47,603 nt of DNA from MWCR01 sp041665165 (GCA_041665165.1 JBAYJJ010000004.1:1-47603); one strand, 5' to 3'; shown: positions 28,400-37,242, numbered from the stretch's first letter. Program-made: numbers and translations. Notes: a model not told the origin generated them from the sequence alone.

Positions 28400-30178
28400 A
28401 TGAAGACTGAAAACAATAAAATTATCGTGCCCATAAAAGGCATGCATTGCAAATCATGCGAGATTCTGATCGAAGAAAAGCTCAAAGAAGTTGAGGGCGT
28501 ATCAAAAGTCGAGGTGGACCACAAGCAGGCCAAGGCAGAAGTCCATTTCCGCGACAATAAGCCTGACGAAAAGATGATTGAAGAGGCGATCGCGAGCGCA
28601 GGCTATCAAGTCGGCGAAGCAGGGCCAGATGAATTGATCATAAAAGACAAAAAAGCCTATTGGGATTTGGGCATAGCCTTCCTGATCTTGGTCAGCATCT
28701 ATTATGTCGGCAAAGCTTTGGGCTTTGGCAGCCTGGCAGGAGCAGCGACCTCAGGTTCGTCCAGTTTGCCTGTCGTCATCCTCGTCGGATTAACCGCCGG
28801 CTTCTCGACTTGCATGGCTTTGGTCGGCGGCTTGGTGCTCGGTGCATCTGCGCGCCACGCTGAACTGCATCCCGAAGCCACCTGGTCGCAAAAATTTAGG
28901 CCGCATTTGTACTTTAATCTGGGCAGGATCATGTCATTCTTTCTACTTGGCGGCATTTTGGGAGCCATCGGATCATTTTTTCAGCTTTCATCCCTTGCGC
29001 TTGGCATTCTGACGCTTGCAATCGGAATAGTGATGCTGATCATGGGCTTGCAATTGATCAATATTTTCCCGTGGCTGGAAAAATGGAAACTGACTTTGCC
29101 TAAAGGCATCAGCAATGCCTTAGGCTTGGCCAAGCATCAAAAGGAATATTCCCACACTGGGTCAATGATTTTGGGCGCTGGCACATTCTTCTTGCCCTGC
29201 GGCTTTACCCAAGCCATGCAGATTTTGGCCATGGGCAGCGGCAGCTTTATGCGCGGTGCGCTCATCATGTCGTTCTTTGCGCTCGGCACAGCGCCTGGCT
29301 TGCTTGGCATTGGCGGGTTGACCTCAATCGTAAAAGGCAAAATGACCGGCAAATTCTTTAAAGCCGCTGGTTTGGCCGTGATTTTCTTCGCCTTGTTCAA
29401 TATCAGCAATGGTTATCGCCTCACAGGCTGGAATATCAGCTGGGCCGCTGGGAATAATAGCATTCAACTCAATGATCCTAACGTGATACTGCAAAACGGA
29501 GTGCAAATCGTGAGAATGGCACAGACCGGTAGAGGCTATTCGCCTTCTTCATTCACCATCAAAAAAGGAGTCCCGGTCAAATGGATTGTTGACTCGCAGA
29601 ATGCTTATACTTGCGACAGCGTTATCGTTGTCCCAGCCTTGAACATCAGGAAAAATCTAGTGGCCGGCGAAAATACCATAGAGTTCACGCCTTCGCAGGT
29701 TGGAAAAATTACATTCTCCTGTTCCATGGGCATGTATTCCGGACAATTCATCGTGACTGATGGCTCTGGAGCAACTGCACCATCTGCGCCTTCTGTTGCA
29801 ACACGCGGATCCAGCTGCGGTGGCAGCGGGGGAGGTTGCGGCGGTTGCGGCGGAGGAGCTCCCAAGCCAGCTGTCCAGGCGCCACCGGCCCAAGTCGCTG
29901 ATGATGTCCAAATCATCAATGCTGGTTTCACGTACAACAATGACATCCAACCCAATACGTTCACGGTCAAGGTTGGCAAACCTGTGCGGTTCGTGGTCAA
30001 TCCTACGGAAAACGGGGCAGGTTGCATGAGCACAATCATGATCCCGGGCTTGTATAATAATCCCGTGCAGATTCGCGCCGGCCAGCAGATCGTAATGGAG
30101 TTCACGCCGGATAAACCCGGGCAGTATCAGATTACCTGCGCCATGGGCGTGCCGCGCGGCACGATTAGCGTCCAATAA
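28400..30178 (+). CDS. HMA - UreH_2-type membrane domain - double cupredoxin fusion
   Basis: The 592-residue protein joins four parts. Residues 1-75 are a heavy-metal-associated domain (GMHCKSC, Cys17 and Cys20). About 85-350 form six or more membrane segments of the UreH_2/DsbD-like class (GLTAGFSTCMALVGGLVLG, HLYFNLGRIMSFFLLGG, GTFFLPCGFTQAMQ with a membrane Cys-Gly-Phe-Thr). About 365-455 and 505-592 are two cupredoxin folds (FTIKKGVPVKWIVDS; FTVKVGKPVRFVVNP), with ligands ending SCSMGM and TCAMGV in place of the usual His-rich site. The linker holds CGGSGGGCGGCGGG. It likely moves or buffers copper, or passes it from cytosol to exterior. Second large gene of the CsoR operon; TAACAT nine bases before the ATG could give an internal start. 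Confidence 0.82.
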   Translation: MKTENNKIIVPIKGMHCKSCEILIEEKLKEVEGVSKVEVDHKQAKAEVHFRDNKPDEKMIEEAIASAGYQVGEAGPDELIIKDKKAYWDLGIAFLILVSIYYVGKALGFGSLAGAATSGSSSLPVVILVGLTAGFSTCMALVGGLVLGASARHAELHPEATWSQKFRPHLYFNLGRIMSFFLLGGILGAIGSFFQLSSLALGILTLAIGIVMLIMGLQLINIFPWLEKWKLTLPKGISNALGLAKHQKEYSHTGSMILGAGTFFLPCGFTQAMQILAMGSGSFMRGALIMSFFALGTAPGLLGIGGLTSIVKGKMTGKFFKAAGLAVIFFALFNISNGYRLTGWNISWAAGNNSIQLNDPNVILQNGVQIVRMAQTGRGYSPSSFTIKKGVPVKWIVDSQNAYTCDSVIVVPALNIRKNLVAGENTIEFTPSQVGKITFSCSMGMYSGQFIVTDGSGATAPSAPSVATRGSSCGGSGGGCGGCGGGAPKPAVQAPPAQVADDVQIINAGFTYNNDIQPNTFTVKVGKPVRFVVNPTENGAGCMSTIMIPGLYNNPVQIRAGQQIVMEFTPDKPGQYQITCAMGVPRGTISVQ

Positions 30179-30186
30179 TCCAAAAT

Positions 30187-30393
30187 ATGAAAATATCATT
30201 CAAACTCCAGGGTTTGACCTGCGAGGCTTGCGTTAAATTATGCGAAATCAAAATCAAGAAAATTCACGGAATAACGAATATCAAATATAATGTATCCAAA
30301 GGAGTCATGGACGTGGAGTCTGAAGGCCAAATCAACCTCGGCCAAATCCAGGCCGCTTTGTCCAACACTCCATATCAGGCAACAGCCTTATAA
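30187..30393 (+). CDS. Free heavy-metal-associated (CopZ-like) protein
   Basis: The 68-residue protein is a single ferredoxin-like HMA domain: LTCEACVKLCE (Cys11 and Cys14 as metal pair; a third Cys at 18), followed by the two helices and strands of the fold. Proteins of this kind carry copper(I) to a P-type ATPase. The extra Cys and the sequence LTCEAC in place of GMHCASC mark it as divergent. It starts eight bases after the fusion gene and ends two bases before copA. Confidence 0.82.
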   Translation: MKISFKLQGLTCEACVKLCEIKIKKIHGITNIKYNVSKGVMDVESEGQINLGQIQAALSNTPYQATAL

Positions 30394-30395
30394 TT

Positions 30396-33116
30396 ATGTC
30401 CCAAAACATCAAGCTTAATATCAGCGGCATGCATTGCGCTTCGTGCGTACAGCTGATCAAGGAGGAACTGAAAGAAGTGCCGGGGTTTGAGTCTGCAGAG
30501 ATTGACCATCAAACTGGCGATGCCATGATCATTGCGTCTGAGCAAGTTTCTCTGGACGAGATTCTGGCTGCAGTAAAGCGGGCAGGCTATTCGGCTGTGG
30601 CTGCAAACCGGCAGGAAAATCCGTTTGATGGACCCATAAAAATCAAACTTCAGATTGACATTGAGGCGAACGGCAAGACTTTCAGGGCCAATAACGTGAC
30701 CATGGATCATTCTGAACATGTGGGCCATGCCATGCCCATGGAAGTTGAGCCAGAAGTGAAGGAAATCCAAAAAATATCAGACCCAAAGCGCGTTGAGTTT
30801 TCAATCTCAGGCATGCATTGCGCGTCATGCGCCGCGATCATTGAAAAGTCAGTCAAAAAAGTGCCTGGCATCGCCCAGGTCAACGTCAATTTCGCGTCTG
30901 AGAACGCTGCCGTGGTATTCAGCGGAAAGCAAAACATACCGGCTGTGATTGAAGCCGTGAAAAAAGCCGGTTATTCGGCTCAGGAGATCCCTATCGGAGA
31001 CAGTGATTTCATGGAGCATAAGCATGCAGCCACCACAACAGGATATTTGCGCAGGTTCATCATCAGCGCAATCTTGAGTTTGCCCATGGTCTACTTCATG
31101 CTCATGGATTTTGTGGCTGGAGCGCCATTCAGGATTGCACTCCTGCCCTATGTAGGCATAGTATCCTTGATTTTGGCCACGCCCATACAATTCATCATCG
31201 GCGCGGGTTTCTACAAAGGCACTTGGTCCAGTTTGCGCATGAAAATGTTCAATATGGACAGCTTGATTGCCATTGGAACATCAGCGGCCTTCATCTACAG
31301 CTTGGTCAGCTTTGTCTTGTTCTTCATCAAAACTGGTTCACCCATTGGGATTGATGGCAAGATCCCTGATTTGTACTTTGAAACGTCCGCGTTCTTGATC
31401 ACATTCGTCATGCTCGGCAAATGGCTTGAAGCGCGCACTAAAGGTAAGACGTCTGAAGCTCTGAAAAAGCTCATGGGTTTGCAAGCCAAGACAGCGCGCT
31501 TGATCAGAAACGGAAAAACACTGGATATTCCGGTGGATGAGGTCGTCAAAGGCGACATAGTGATGGTCAGGCCAGGCGAAAAAATTCCAGTTGACGGAAA
31601 AATCATCAAAGGCTCGTCAGCTGTTGATGAATCAATGATTACGGGCGAAAGCATGCCAGTCGAAAAGAATGTCGGAGACAATGTCATTGGCGCAACAATG
31701 AATAAGACCGGAAGCTTTGAGTTTCAAGCAACAAAAGTCGGGGGAGAGACTGCCTTGGCCCAGATCATCAGATTGGTTGAGCAAGCTCAAGGTTCGCGCG
31801 CGCCCATCCAAGGTTTTGCGGACCGCGTATCTGCCTGGTTTGTGCCAGCCGTGCTTGTCATTGCCGTGCTGACATTCATTGTCTGGATGCTATTGGGCGC
31901 AGGCCTGCAATTCTCGCTCATGGCCTTCACTGCTGTGCTCGTGATTGCCTGCCCATGCGCTTTGGGCTTGGCCACGCCGACCGCGATCATGGTCGGCACT
32001 GGCAAAGGCGCGGAAAAAGGCATCTTGATCAAAGGCGGAGAGCCGCTTGAAGCTGCCTGCAAGATCAACGTCGTACTATTTGATAAGACTGGCACTATCA
32101 CCAAAGGCAAACCCGAGGTGACAGATGTTTTGTCATTCGGCCTGGACGAGGATGAGGTTATTTCTATCGCGGCCAGCATTGAAAAGCAGTCAGAGCATCC
32201 TTTGGCTGAAGCCATCTACAAGCACGCGGAAAAAGAAAGCATTGCTTTGGAAGAAGTCAAGAATTTCAAAGCTATTCCTGGGCACGGCGTGCAAGCCGAG
32301 GTCAACGGACACGTCTATTATCTGGGCAATAGGAAGTTGATGGAAGAGATTGCAGGCGCTGACATAGAAAAAATAAACCGCAAGTCCAAAAAGCTTGAGG
32401 AGCAGGGCAAGACAGTCATGTTGCTCGCGCGAGCTAATGAAATCGTTGGCGCTGTGGCCGTGGCAGACACAGTCAAAGACACGTCGCGCGAAGCAATCGA
32501 AAAATTAAAGAAGCTTAAGATCGCGGTTTACATGGTAACTGGCGACAATGAGCGCACAGCCAAAGCTATTGCCTCGCAAGTCGGCATTACGAATATTTTG
32601 TTTGAGGTTTTGCCCGAGGACAAAGCCGGCGAAGTAAAGAAACTTCAGGATACGGGCAAAAAAGTAGCCATGGTCGGCGATGGCATCAATGATGCACCAG
32701 CTCTAGCTCAGGCTGACCTGGGTATTGCCATGGGCAGCGGCACGGATGTGGCCATGGAATCAGGCGGCATCGTAATCATGAAAAATGATTTGCGCGATGT
32801 TGTGACTGCGATTGAACTTTCGCGCGAAACAGTCAACAAGATCAAACAGAATATGTTTTTTGCTTTGTTCTACAATATGGCTGGCATTCCGATTGCCGCG
32901 CGAGTTTTTATGGGCTTGGGCCTTATCCTCAAACCAGAGCTGGCTGGCCTGGCCATGGCCATGAGTTCAGTATCAGTCGTGACGAATTCGCTTTTGCTCA
33001 AAACATTCAAACCCGGAAAAACAAATTATCTTTCCTTGGCCGCGCCCGTTGTCATGGTCTTGGTCTTCGGATTCTTTTTCCTGGAGTTTGCACGCCTAAG
33101 CACTGGCATGAAATAA
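30396..33116 (+). CDS. copA: Copper-translocating P1B-type ATPase
   Basis: The 906-residue pump has two N-terminal HMA domains, each with GMHCASC (Cys14/Cys17; about residues 135-141), joined by a linker with His and Met (MDHSEHVGHAMPME). Then come the membrane segments with the CPC motif (CPCALGLATPTA, about residue 518), actuator TGES (about 414), phosphorylation site DKTGT (about 562), the SEHPLAEA motif of P1B ATPases (about 599) and GDGINDAP (about 761). CPC with Met-rich ends points to copper(I) export. Last gene of the CsoR-controlled operon; followed by a hairpin that also ends the opposite operon. Confidence 0.95.
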   Translation: MSQNIKLNISGMHCASCVQLIKEELKEVPGFESAEIDHQTGDAMIIASEQVSLDEILAAVKRAGYSAVAANRQENPFDGPIKIKLQIDIEANGKTFRANNVTMDHSEHVGHAMPMEVEPEVKEIQKISDPKRVEFSISGMHCASCAAIIEKSVKKVPGIAQVNVNFASENAAVVFSGKQNIPAVIEAVKKAGYSAQEIPIGDSDFMEHKHAATTTGYLRRFIISAILSLPMVYFMLMDFVAGAPFRIALLPYVGIVSLILATPIQFIIGAGFYKGTWSSLRMKMFNMDSLIAIGTSAAFIYSLVSFVLFFIKTGSPIGIDGKIPDLYFETSAFLITFVMLGKWLEARTKGKTSEALKKLMGLQAKTARLIRNGKTLDIPVDEVVKGDIVMVRPGEKIPVDGKIIKGSSAVDESMITGESMPVEKNVGDNVIGATMNKTGSFEFQATKVGGETALAQIIRLVEQAQGSRAPIQGFADRVSAWFVPAVLVIAVLTFIVWMLLGAGLQFSLMAFTAVLVIACPCALGLATPTAIMVGTGKGAEKGILIKGGEPLEAACKINVVLFDKTGTITKGKPEVTDVLSFGLDEDEVISIAASIEKQSEHPLAEAIYKHAEKESIALEEVKNFKAIPGHGVQAEVNGHVYYLGNRKLMEEIAGADIEKINRKSKKLEEQGKTVMLLARANEIVGAVAVADTVKDTSREAIEKLKKLKIAVYMVTGDNERTAKAIASQVGITNILFEVLPEDKAGEVKKLQDTGKKVAMVGDGINDAPALAQADLGIAMGSGTDVAMESGGIVIMKNDLRDVVTAIELSRETVNKIKQNMFFALFYNMAGIPIAARVFMGLGLILKPELAGLAMAMSSVSVVTNSLLLKTFKPGKTNYLSLAAPVVMVLVFGFFFLEFARLSTGMK

Positions 33117-33156
33117 AAAATCCCGTAGAAACATTGCTTTGCAACGTCTCTACGGG
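33114..33156. terminator. GTAGAGACG hairpin repeat, copy 3, acting as terminator
   Basis: CCCGTAGA-AAC...GTC-TCTACGGG (33122-33156), the arms of the GTAGAGACG family. A T tract on the minus strand side makes it a terminator for the 33162-34795 operon; copA converges on it. Confidence 0.75.
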
Positions 33157-33161
33157 GAGAA

Positions 33162-33968
33162 CTAACGAGAAGAAGGAGGGAGGGGAGGGGGTCCACCTCG
33201 GCGCTTCTTGGATTGTCCGGAGGCCGGTTCTTCGCCAGCCTTCTTTGCCCGACGCATGTCGAGTTCCATTTTGAGGAGCGTCTTGAGCTCTTCCAGGGGC
33301 GCTCTAATCGTCTGCTTTCTGTTGTATTGGCCAAAGGGTACGCCTGCTTCGAACAGGAGCGAGATGATTCGGCGCGCTTCCTGCTCGCTGGATTCACCGG
33401 TCGGCCACATATCACCGGAAACGACGCCGTTGACTTTGTGTAGGAACTTGGTCGGGGTGGAATCAGGAAGAGTGATGCCCAGTTCTGTTCTGAGCCCTTT
33501 GAGGATCTCCAGTTTCAGGTCCTCGTCACTCGTATTGGTCTCGCTGGGCGGAGGCGGTGCATCAGACTTTGTTCCGCCTGCTGCCAGGAACTGGCCACTC
33601 ATGCCGGAGTTGTCGACTGACCGAGCGAATTCTTTGCCCGCAAGGTCTTCTTCCGCAGGCTCATCGTCTGCAGGCTTGGTGGCTGTTGCCGCATCCTCGA
33701 TCAGCTCGCTCGCATCAATCGTCTCAGATGCGATGGCACCCGGGGGCATGGTCTCGGACGAGACCTGGATGGTCGTGTCGTCGTCGCGTGCGATGGGCAG
33801 AGCCTTCCAATCATCCTCCGGAGCCACCGCCGCGTTCAGGGCCGCGATCACATCGCGCTTGTCTTCGGGCTTGACCCTCTCGGCATAGACTGCGGTGATG
33901 CTGCGGAAAGATGCCTTGCTCTCCTTGGGAGGTTGGCCGCCGCTGACTTGTTCATCAGGCGGCGGCAC
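33162..33968 (-). CDS. Unrecognised acidic, Pro-rich protein (268 residues)
   Basis: No family is recognised. The N-terminus (MPPPDEQVSGGQPP) and C-terminus (SKKRRGGPPPLPPSSR) are disordered; the centre is acidic with many Glu, Asp and Ala, and two helical stretches (LKLEILKGLRTELGI, EEARRIISLLFEAG) may form a small domain. No export signal. It begins with GTG that overlaps the TAG stop codon of the gene before it by one base (TAGTG), so the pair is translationally coupled. GC content looks higher than in the copper operon. Confidence 0.7.
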   Translation of the reverse strand: MPPPDEQVSGGQPPKESKASFRSITAVYAERVKPEDKRDVIAALNAAVAPEDDWKALPIARDDDTTIQVSSETMPPGAIASETIDASELIEDAATATKPADDEPAEEDLAGKEFARSVDNSGMSGQFLAAGGTKSDAPPPPSETNTSDEDLKLEILKGLRTELGITLPDSTPTKFLHKVNGVVSGDMWPTGESSEQEARRIISLLFEAGVPFGQYNRKQTIRAPLEELKTLLKMELDMRRAKKAGEEPASGQSKKRRGGPPPLPPSSR

Positions 33969-34795
33969 TATGCTTTTGGGCTTGTCTCCTCGACCACGAT
34001 GACGCCTTCAATGTTGAAGCCCATAGTCATACCAAGGCCATCGATTACAGGACCCCACACAGAGGGATCGAAGGACTCGACCAAGACGTCGAAGCCCACG
34101 ATATCCATTTCCACTTTGGAGGTGAAGTCTGCGAGCCTGTTCTCGTACTCGTATTTCAGGCGCAGGCGATCTACTGCGCTTCGTTTCGAGGCAGGGACCT
34201 TCGTAGCCCAGGTTTCGAAGTCGAGTTTGGACCGGATGTCCTTGTGATCGATCAGCCCATGCGCTAGTCCACGCTCGATGAGATGCGCGATGAAAGCTTT
34301 TTCGCGCGGACCACTTTCGGCGATTACATTGTTCAAGGCTTTTCGAACTTCCGACCAGAACGTCTCGTTGAAGATGTACACGGCCAAGACCTCGGGCGAG
34401 AAAGCTGCCTCGAATTCGTCTAGCGTCGTATCTTCATCGTCCAGCACAGCGTCGATCGCGTCGGTTTGCTTCTCGGCCGTGCCGTACTTCTTGAGTGCGG
34501 TTTTGAGCTTGAGGCCCGTAAGGTCGTGGACGATCTTCTGGCGCAAAACCGGCCGCTGTTCCAAGGCGGTAATTCTGGCGCTGACCGGGAAGATCTTGCG
34601 CATGTGCTCATACGACCACCAGGCAAGGGGTTTGTTTTCGGGCGAGCTTTTGATGAGCTCAAAGATTTTCACCAGCAGTCCAGCCTGAAACTTCAGCGCC
34701 GGATTCTGGTCGAAGTACTCCTGCATTTCTTGCTGCAAGATTTCCTCGGACTTGTTGTCTGTATCCTTGTGAATGAGCGGCTTGATGTCCTTCAT
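33968..34795 (-). CDS. Unrecognised cytosolic protein (275 residues)
   Basis: No family is recognised. The sequence is charged and largely helical (LLVKIFELIKSSPENK, LKTALKKYGTAEKQ, DEFEAAFSPEVLAVYIF), with a more beta-like C-terminal third (VEMDIVGFDVLVESFD, FNIEGVIVVEE). No signal peptide. AGGAGG six bases before the ATG is a perfect Shine-Dalgarno site and the promoter at 34827-34855 precedes it. First gene of a two-gene operon with 33162-33968. Confidence 0.75.
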   Translation of the reverse strand: MKDIKPLIHKDTDNKSEEILQQEMQEYFDQNPALKFQAGLLVKIFELIKSSPENKPLAWWSYEHMRKIFPVSARITALEQRPVLRQKIVHDLTGLKLKTALKKYGTAEKQTDAIDAVLDDEDTTLDEFEAAFSPEVLAVYIFNETFWSEVRKALNNVIAESGPREKAFIAHLIERGLAHGLIDHKDIRSKLDFETWATKVPASKRSAVDRLRLKYEYENRLADFTSKVEMDIVGFDVLVESFDPSVWGPVIDGLGMTMGFNIEGVIVVEETSPKA

Positions 34796-34826
34796 TGCGT
34801 CCTCCTGTGGTTTCTATCGCGCTCAG

Positions 34827-34855
34827 AGTTTTGCAGAAAACCAGGTTTTTGTCAA
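34827..34855 (-). promoter_or_regulatory. Promoter of the 33162-34795 operon
   Basis: Minus strand TTGACA (34855-34850), 17-base spacer, AAAACT (34832-34827), the latter preceded by TG-N. The first 13 spacer bases AAAACCTGGTTTT differ at one place from those at 3906-3934. Confidence 0.75.
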
Positions 34856-34871
34856 TATCTGGGCTCAACCA

Positions 34872-34915
34872 AACAAAAAATCCCGAATCCAGCTAGAAAG
34901 GCACAGATTCGGGAT
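34872..34915 (-). terminator. Terminator of the 34925-36313 gene
   Basis: Minus strand ATCCCGAATC...GATTCGGGAT then TTTTTTG. Confidence 0.88.
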
Positions 34916-34924
34916 GAGGAGGGG

Positions 34925-36313
34925 CTAGGGCTTGATGCCCAGTTCGACTTCGATGTCAGCCTCGGTATACCTGGTTACGAAAGGGTACTCGCTGGCAGAA
35001 GAGATGGACGCACCCATGAGGTAATTCACGAAGAACGCATCAGGTGTGAGGAACGTCCTTGCATCGACTGGCCCGCCATAGATCTGTTCAAGGATCTGCG
35101 GAGATGCCCAGCGCAGCACGCGATGCGTATCCACCACATAGCGCTTCGGGTCTGTCGTGATGCCAATCACGTGTGCACCCGGGCGCCTGGTCACTTGCTG
35201 TGCGCCGATTGGGATGTTTGCCAACTGTTGCTCCGTGATCTCAAGCACGCTCAGGCAGATCTGGTTGTAGTCGTGCGCCGGGAGATATGTGTAATCAATC
35301 GGCGCATACCATGAGTCCAGCTCGATCGTGGTCGGGAACAGGTAGCGCTTCCCGTCGCTTCCGAAGTAGTACACGGAGTGAACGCCGCTGGCCTTGATCA
35401 GATTGCCTGCCTTGAGATCGCTTGGGTTGACCTTGGTGAACGTGCCGCAGCACCCCATGTACGCTTTCTGCGGATCCCAGTCCAAAGGATCACAGTAGGC
35501 CGCGGAGTTGCTGGGCGCGTCAGTTCCGGCATCTTGCACTTCCGGAGACGTAACAGTCTTGATTACGTCTTGATGGACGATGGCGACAAAGTTGTTGGCT
35601 CCAAAGGCCTCTACCCTTAGGACGCTGGCCTTGAAGGTGTTGTTGTACAGGGTGCCTGGGTATGCCTCGGTCAGGGCGATGTCGATTGTGAACCGGAGGT
35701 ACACGCACTCGCTGGCCTTGATCGTGAACGGATTGTTGAAGTCAGCATGGGCAAGGCTGCCTAAGCTCTCCACATCACTGACCAGGTTTACCGGTCCAGA
35801 GATGGTGTCGGCCCAGTACTTGCCGCGCAGCCTGGCATTCGTGAAGTTCCAGAGATCCTCGATGTGCAAGGGATGATCCGGCTGCATGTTCTCGAGCCTA
35901 ATGCTTGTATTCGCGACCACGAAGTCGCCGCAGGCATTCGCGCAGAAGTCGAGACCAAGAAAGACTGCATCAGTAGAACCTGCAGGGTAATATGCCTCCG
36001 GTCCAGGTTGGTTCCAGGCATTCTTCTCGGTGACTGCGAGCGTAGGTATGCAGGCATCGCTTCCGCCGTCAGGGGGAGTCATGGGGCACTGGCAAGGCTC
36101 GAACCTGCTTCCGTCGTCAGCACAGACCTGAACGCCCTTGTCTCCTCCGAGGCAAGCGCATTCTACTTGTCGTCCTGGGTCGCAAACCATTGGAGTTGTT
36201 GCATCCTGCTCAGCTGGCAATTGCTCACCTTCGCCGATGGGTACTCTTTCTTGGCACGCGAACGTGAGCATGGCCACGAGCATCGCGAAGAGCACAGCGT
36301 GTTTCGTTGTCAT
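34925..36313 (-). CDS. Surface lipoprotein, Cys-rich N-terminus joined to the shared surface domain
   Basis: The 462-residue product has a lipobox (LTFAC, Cys about 20). Residues about 43-76 hold six Cys in a CDPGRQVECACLGG...GVQVCADDGSRFEPCQC pattern typical of myxobacterial lipoproteins. A beta-rich middle (ANTSIRLENM, VYLRFTIDIAL) follows, and the last ~165 residues are a longer version of the domain found in the 39377, 40225 and 41801 genes (NLIKASGVHSVYYFGSDGKRYLFP, RRPGAHVIGITTDPKRYVV, DAFFVNYLMG). The ATG at 36313 is used; AAAGGA lies upstream of it. It probably sits on the outer face of the cell. The combination is the odd point. Confidence 0.75.
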   Translation of the reverse strand: MTTKHAVLFAMLVAMLTFACQERVPIGEGEQLPAEQDATTPMVCDPGRQVECACLGGDKGVQVCADDGSRFEPCQCPMTPPDGGSDACIPTLAVTEKNAWNQPGPEAYYPAGSTDAVFLGLDFCANACGDFVVANTSIRLENMQPDHPLHIEDLWNFTNARLRGKYWADTISGPVNLVSDVESLGSLAHADFNNPFTIKASECVYLRFTIDIALTEAYPGTLYNNTFKASVLRVEAFGANNFVAIVHQDVIKTVTSPEVQDAGTDAPSNSAAYCDPLDWDPQKAYMGCCGTFTKVNPSDLKAGNLIKASGVHSVYYFGSDGKRYLFPTTIELDSWYAPIDYTYLPAHDYNQICLSVLEITEQQLANIPIGAQQVTRRPGAHVIGITTDPKRYVVDTHRVLRWASPQILEQIYGGPVDARTFLTPDAFFVNYLMGASISSASEYPFVTRYTEADIEVELGIKP

Positions 36314-36446
36314 CTTGTCTATCCTTTCGAGGAGCATTGAGCGGTCGGGGTCCGCTGGTTGTTTTTGTCCCGTCTGACGTGACCACCCCGGCTTCGCCAC
36401 CCCTCCTACGCTAGGGGGGACGAGAGTGAATCAGTTCAGATGGGAT

Positions 36447-36479
36447 CCCGAACCCTGGCTTAATGTTGCCGGGTTCGGG
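36447..36479 (-). terminator. Strong hairpin after the 36493-36792 gene
   Basis: Minus strand CCCGAACCC...GGGTTCGGG, nine perfect pairs but no T tract; likely a terminator or mRNA 3' end protector. Confidence 0.55.
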
Positions 36480-36492
36480 AAGGAGGAAGGAG

Positions 36493-36792
36493 CTAGTTGG
36501 AGGGCTTACAGTTGGCGTTGGCGAAGAACGATTTGTTCTGATTCTGCTTGACGACCTCGGCTTCAAGCCAGAAGCAGTCTTTGCAAATGTAGCTTTTGCC
36601 GAGGTTTATGCAGATTGCGCCAGCTTGTTCGAATGTGCACGACAGGCCGCCATGGCAATTGGAGACTTGTGGAGGAGCCTGACTCGTAACGAGCTTGGGC
36701 TCGAGAGCGGAGGTTTGGGGAAGAACCTTGTCCTCCTTGCACCCAACCAAGATCAGCGTTGCGATTGCGAAGAGAATTTGGTAGCGGTTCAT
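36493..36792 (-). CDS. Small lipoprotein with Cys pairs (99 residues)
   Basis: The product starts with a lipoprotein signal peptide (ILFAIATLILVGC, Cys 18). The mature part holds Cys at NCHGGLSC, ICINLG, YICKDC and NCKPS, probably disulfide-bonded outside the membrane. No family is recognised. AGGAGA lies five bases before the ATG. It follows the 36802-37173 lipoprotein gene after nine bases, so both are one operon from the promoter at 37214-37242. Confidence 0.78.
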   Translation of the reverse strand: MNRYQILFAIATLILVGCKEDKVLPQTSALEPKLVTSQAPPQVSNCHGGLSCTFEQAGAICINLGKSYICKDCFWLEAEVVKQNQNKSFFANANCKPSN

Positions 36793-36801
36793 TGGATCTC
36801 C

Positions 36802-37173
36802 TTACTTCTTGTTCTTCTTCTTGGCCGTGAGTTCTTGGAGCTCGATGACGCGCAGGCCGAGCTCAGTCAGCTTGGCACTGGTCTCGGCCCGGTCTTTTTC
36901 GACCAGAGTTTGGAGATGGAGGAGCGGCCCTTCCATCTTTTGCAGATGAAGGATGAACTCTTCGTCAGATCTCTGCCGCCGCTGCATCTGCGTGATTTGC
37001 GCCTTGAGGTTGTTGATCTCCTGTTGCTCAGCCCGTGTGCGTTGACTGAGGAACTGGAGGTCAGTCTGAACATACTTGAGCTGGATTGCTGTGTCTTGAG
37101 CGCGGAGCTCCAAGGCTGACGGCCCACAGCCAGCAATCAGCAGTGCGATCGGAATCGCAAAGACGGTTTTCAT
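36802..37173 (-). CDS. Coiled-coil lipoprotein (123 residues)
   Basis: A lipobox LIAGC (Cys about 16) follows a short signal segment. The mature part is a long heptad-containing coiled coil (TDLQFLSQRTRAEQQEIN and IELQEL) like Lpp- or YbgF-type spacers, ending in a basic tail (KKKNKK) that could hold the surface or peptidoglycan by charge. The ATG at 37173 begins the signal peptide and has GGGAGA upstream. First gene of the two-lipoprotein operon. Confidence 0.78.
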   Translation of the reverse strand: MKTVFAIPIALLIAGCGPSALELRAQDTAIQLKYVQTDLQFLSQRTRAEQQEINNLKAQITQMQRRQRSDEEFILHLQKMEGPLLHLQTLVEKDRAETSAKLTELGLRVIELQELTAKKKNKK

Positions 37174-37213
37174 GGCTTTCTCCCTTCTTTGGTTGAGGTG
37201 CGATTGATGGCTA

Positions 37214-37242
37214 AAATTAGCACAAAAAGAGCCTCTTGTCAA
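37214..37242 (-). promoter_or_regulatory. Promoter of the two-lipoprotein operon
   Basis: Minus strand TTGACA (37242-37237), 17-base spacer, TAATTT (37219-37214). The -35 lies in the loop of the fba terminator. Confidence 0.8.

Noticed and set aside
33208..33888. 226-codon plus-strand frame opposite the 33162-33968 gene
   Set aside because: High GC opens the reverse frame; no ribosome site, and the minus gene is coupled with its partner by TAGTG.
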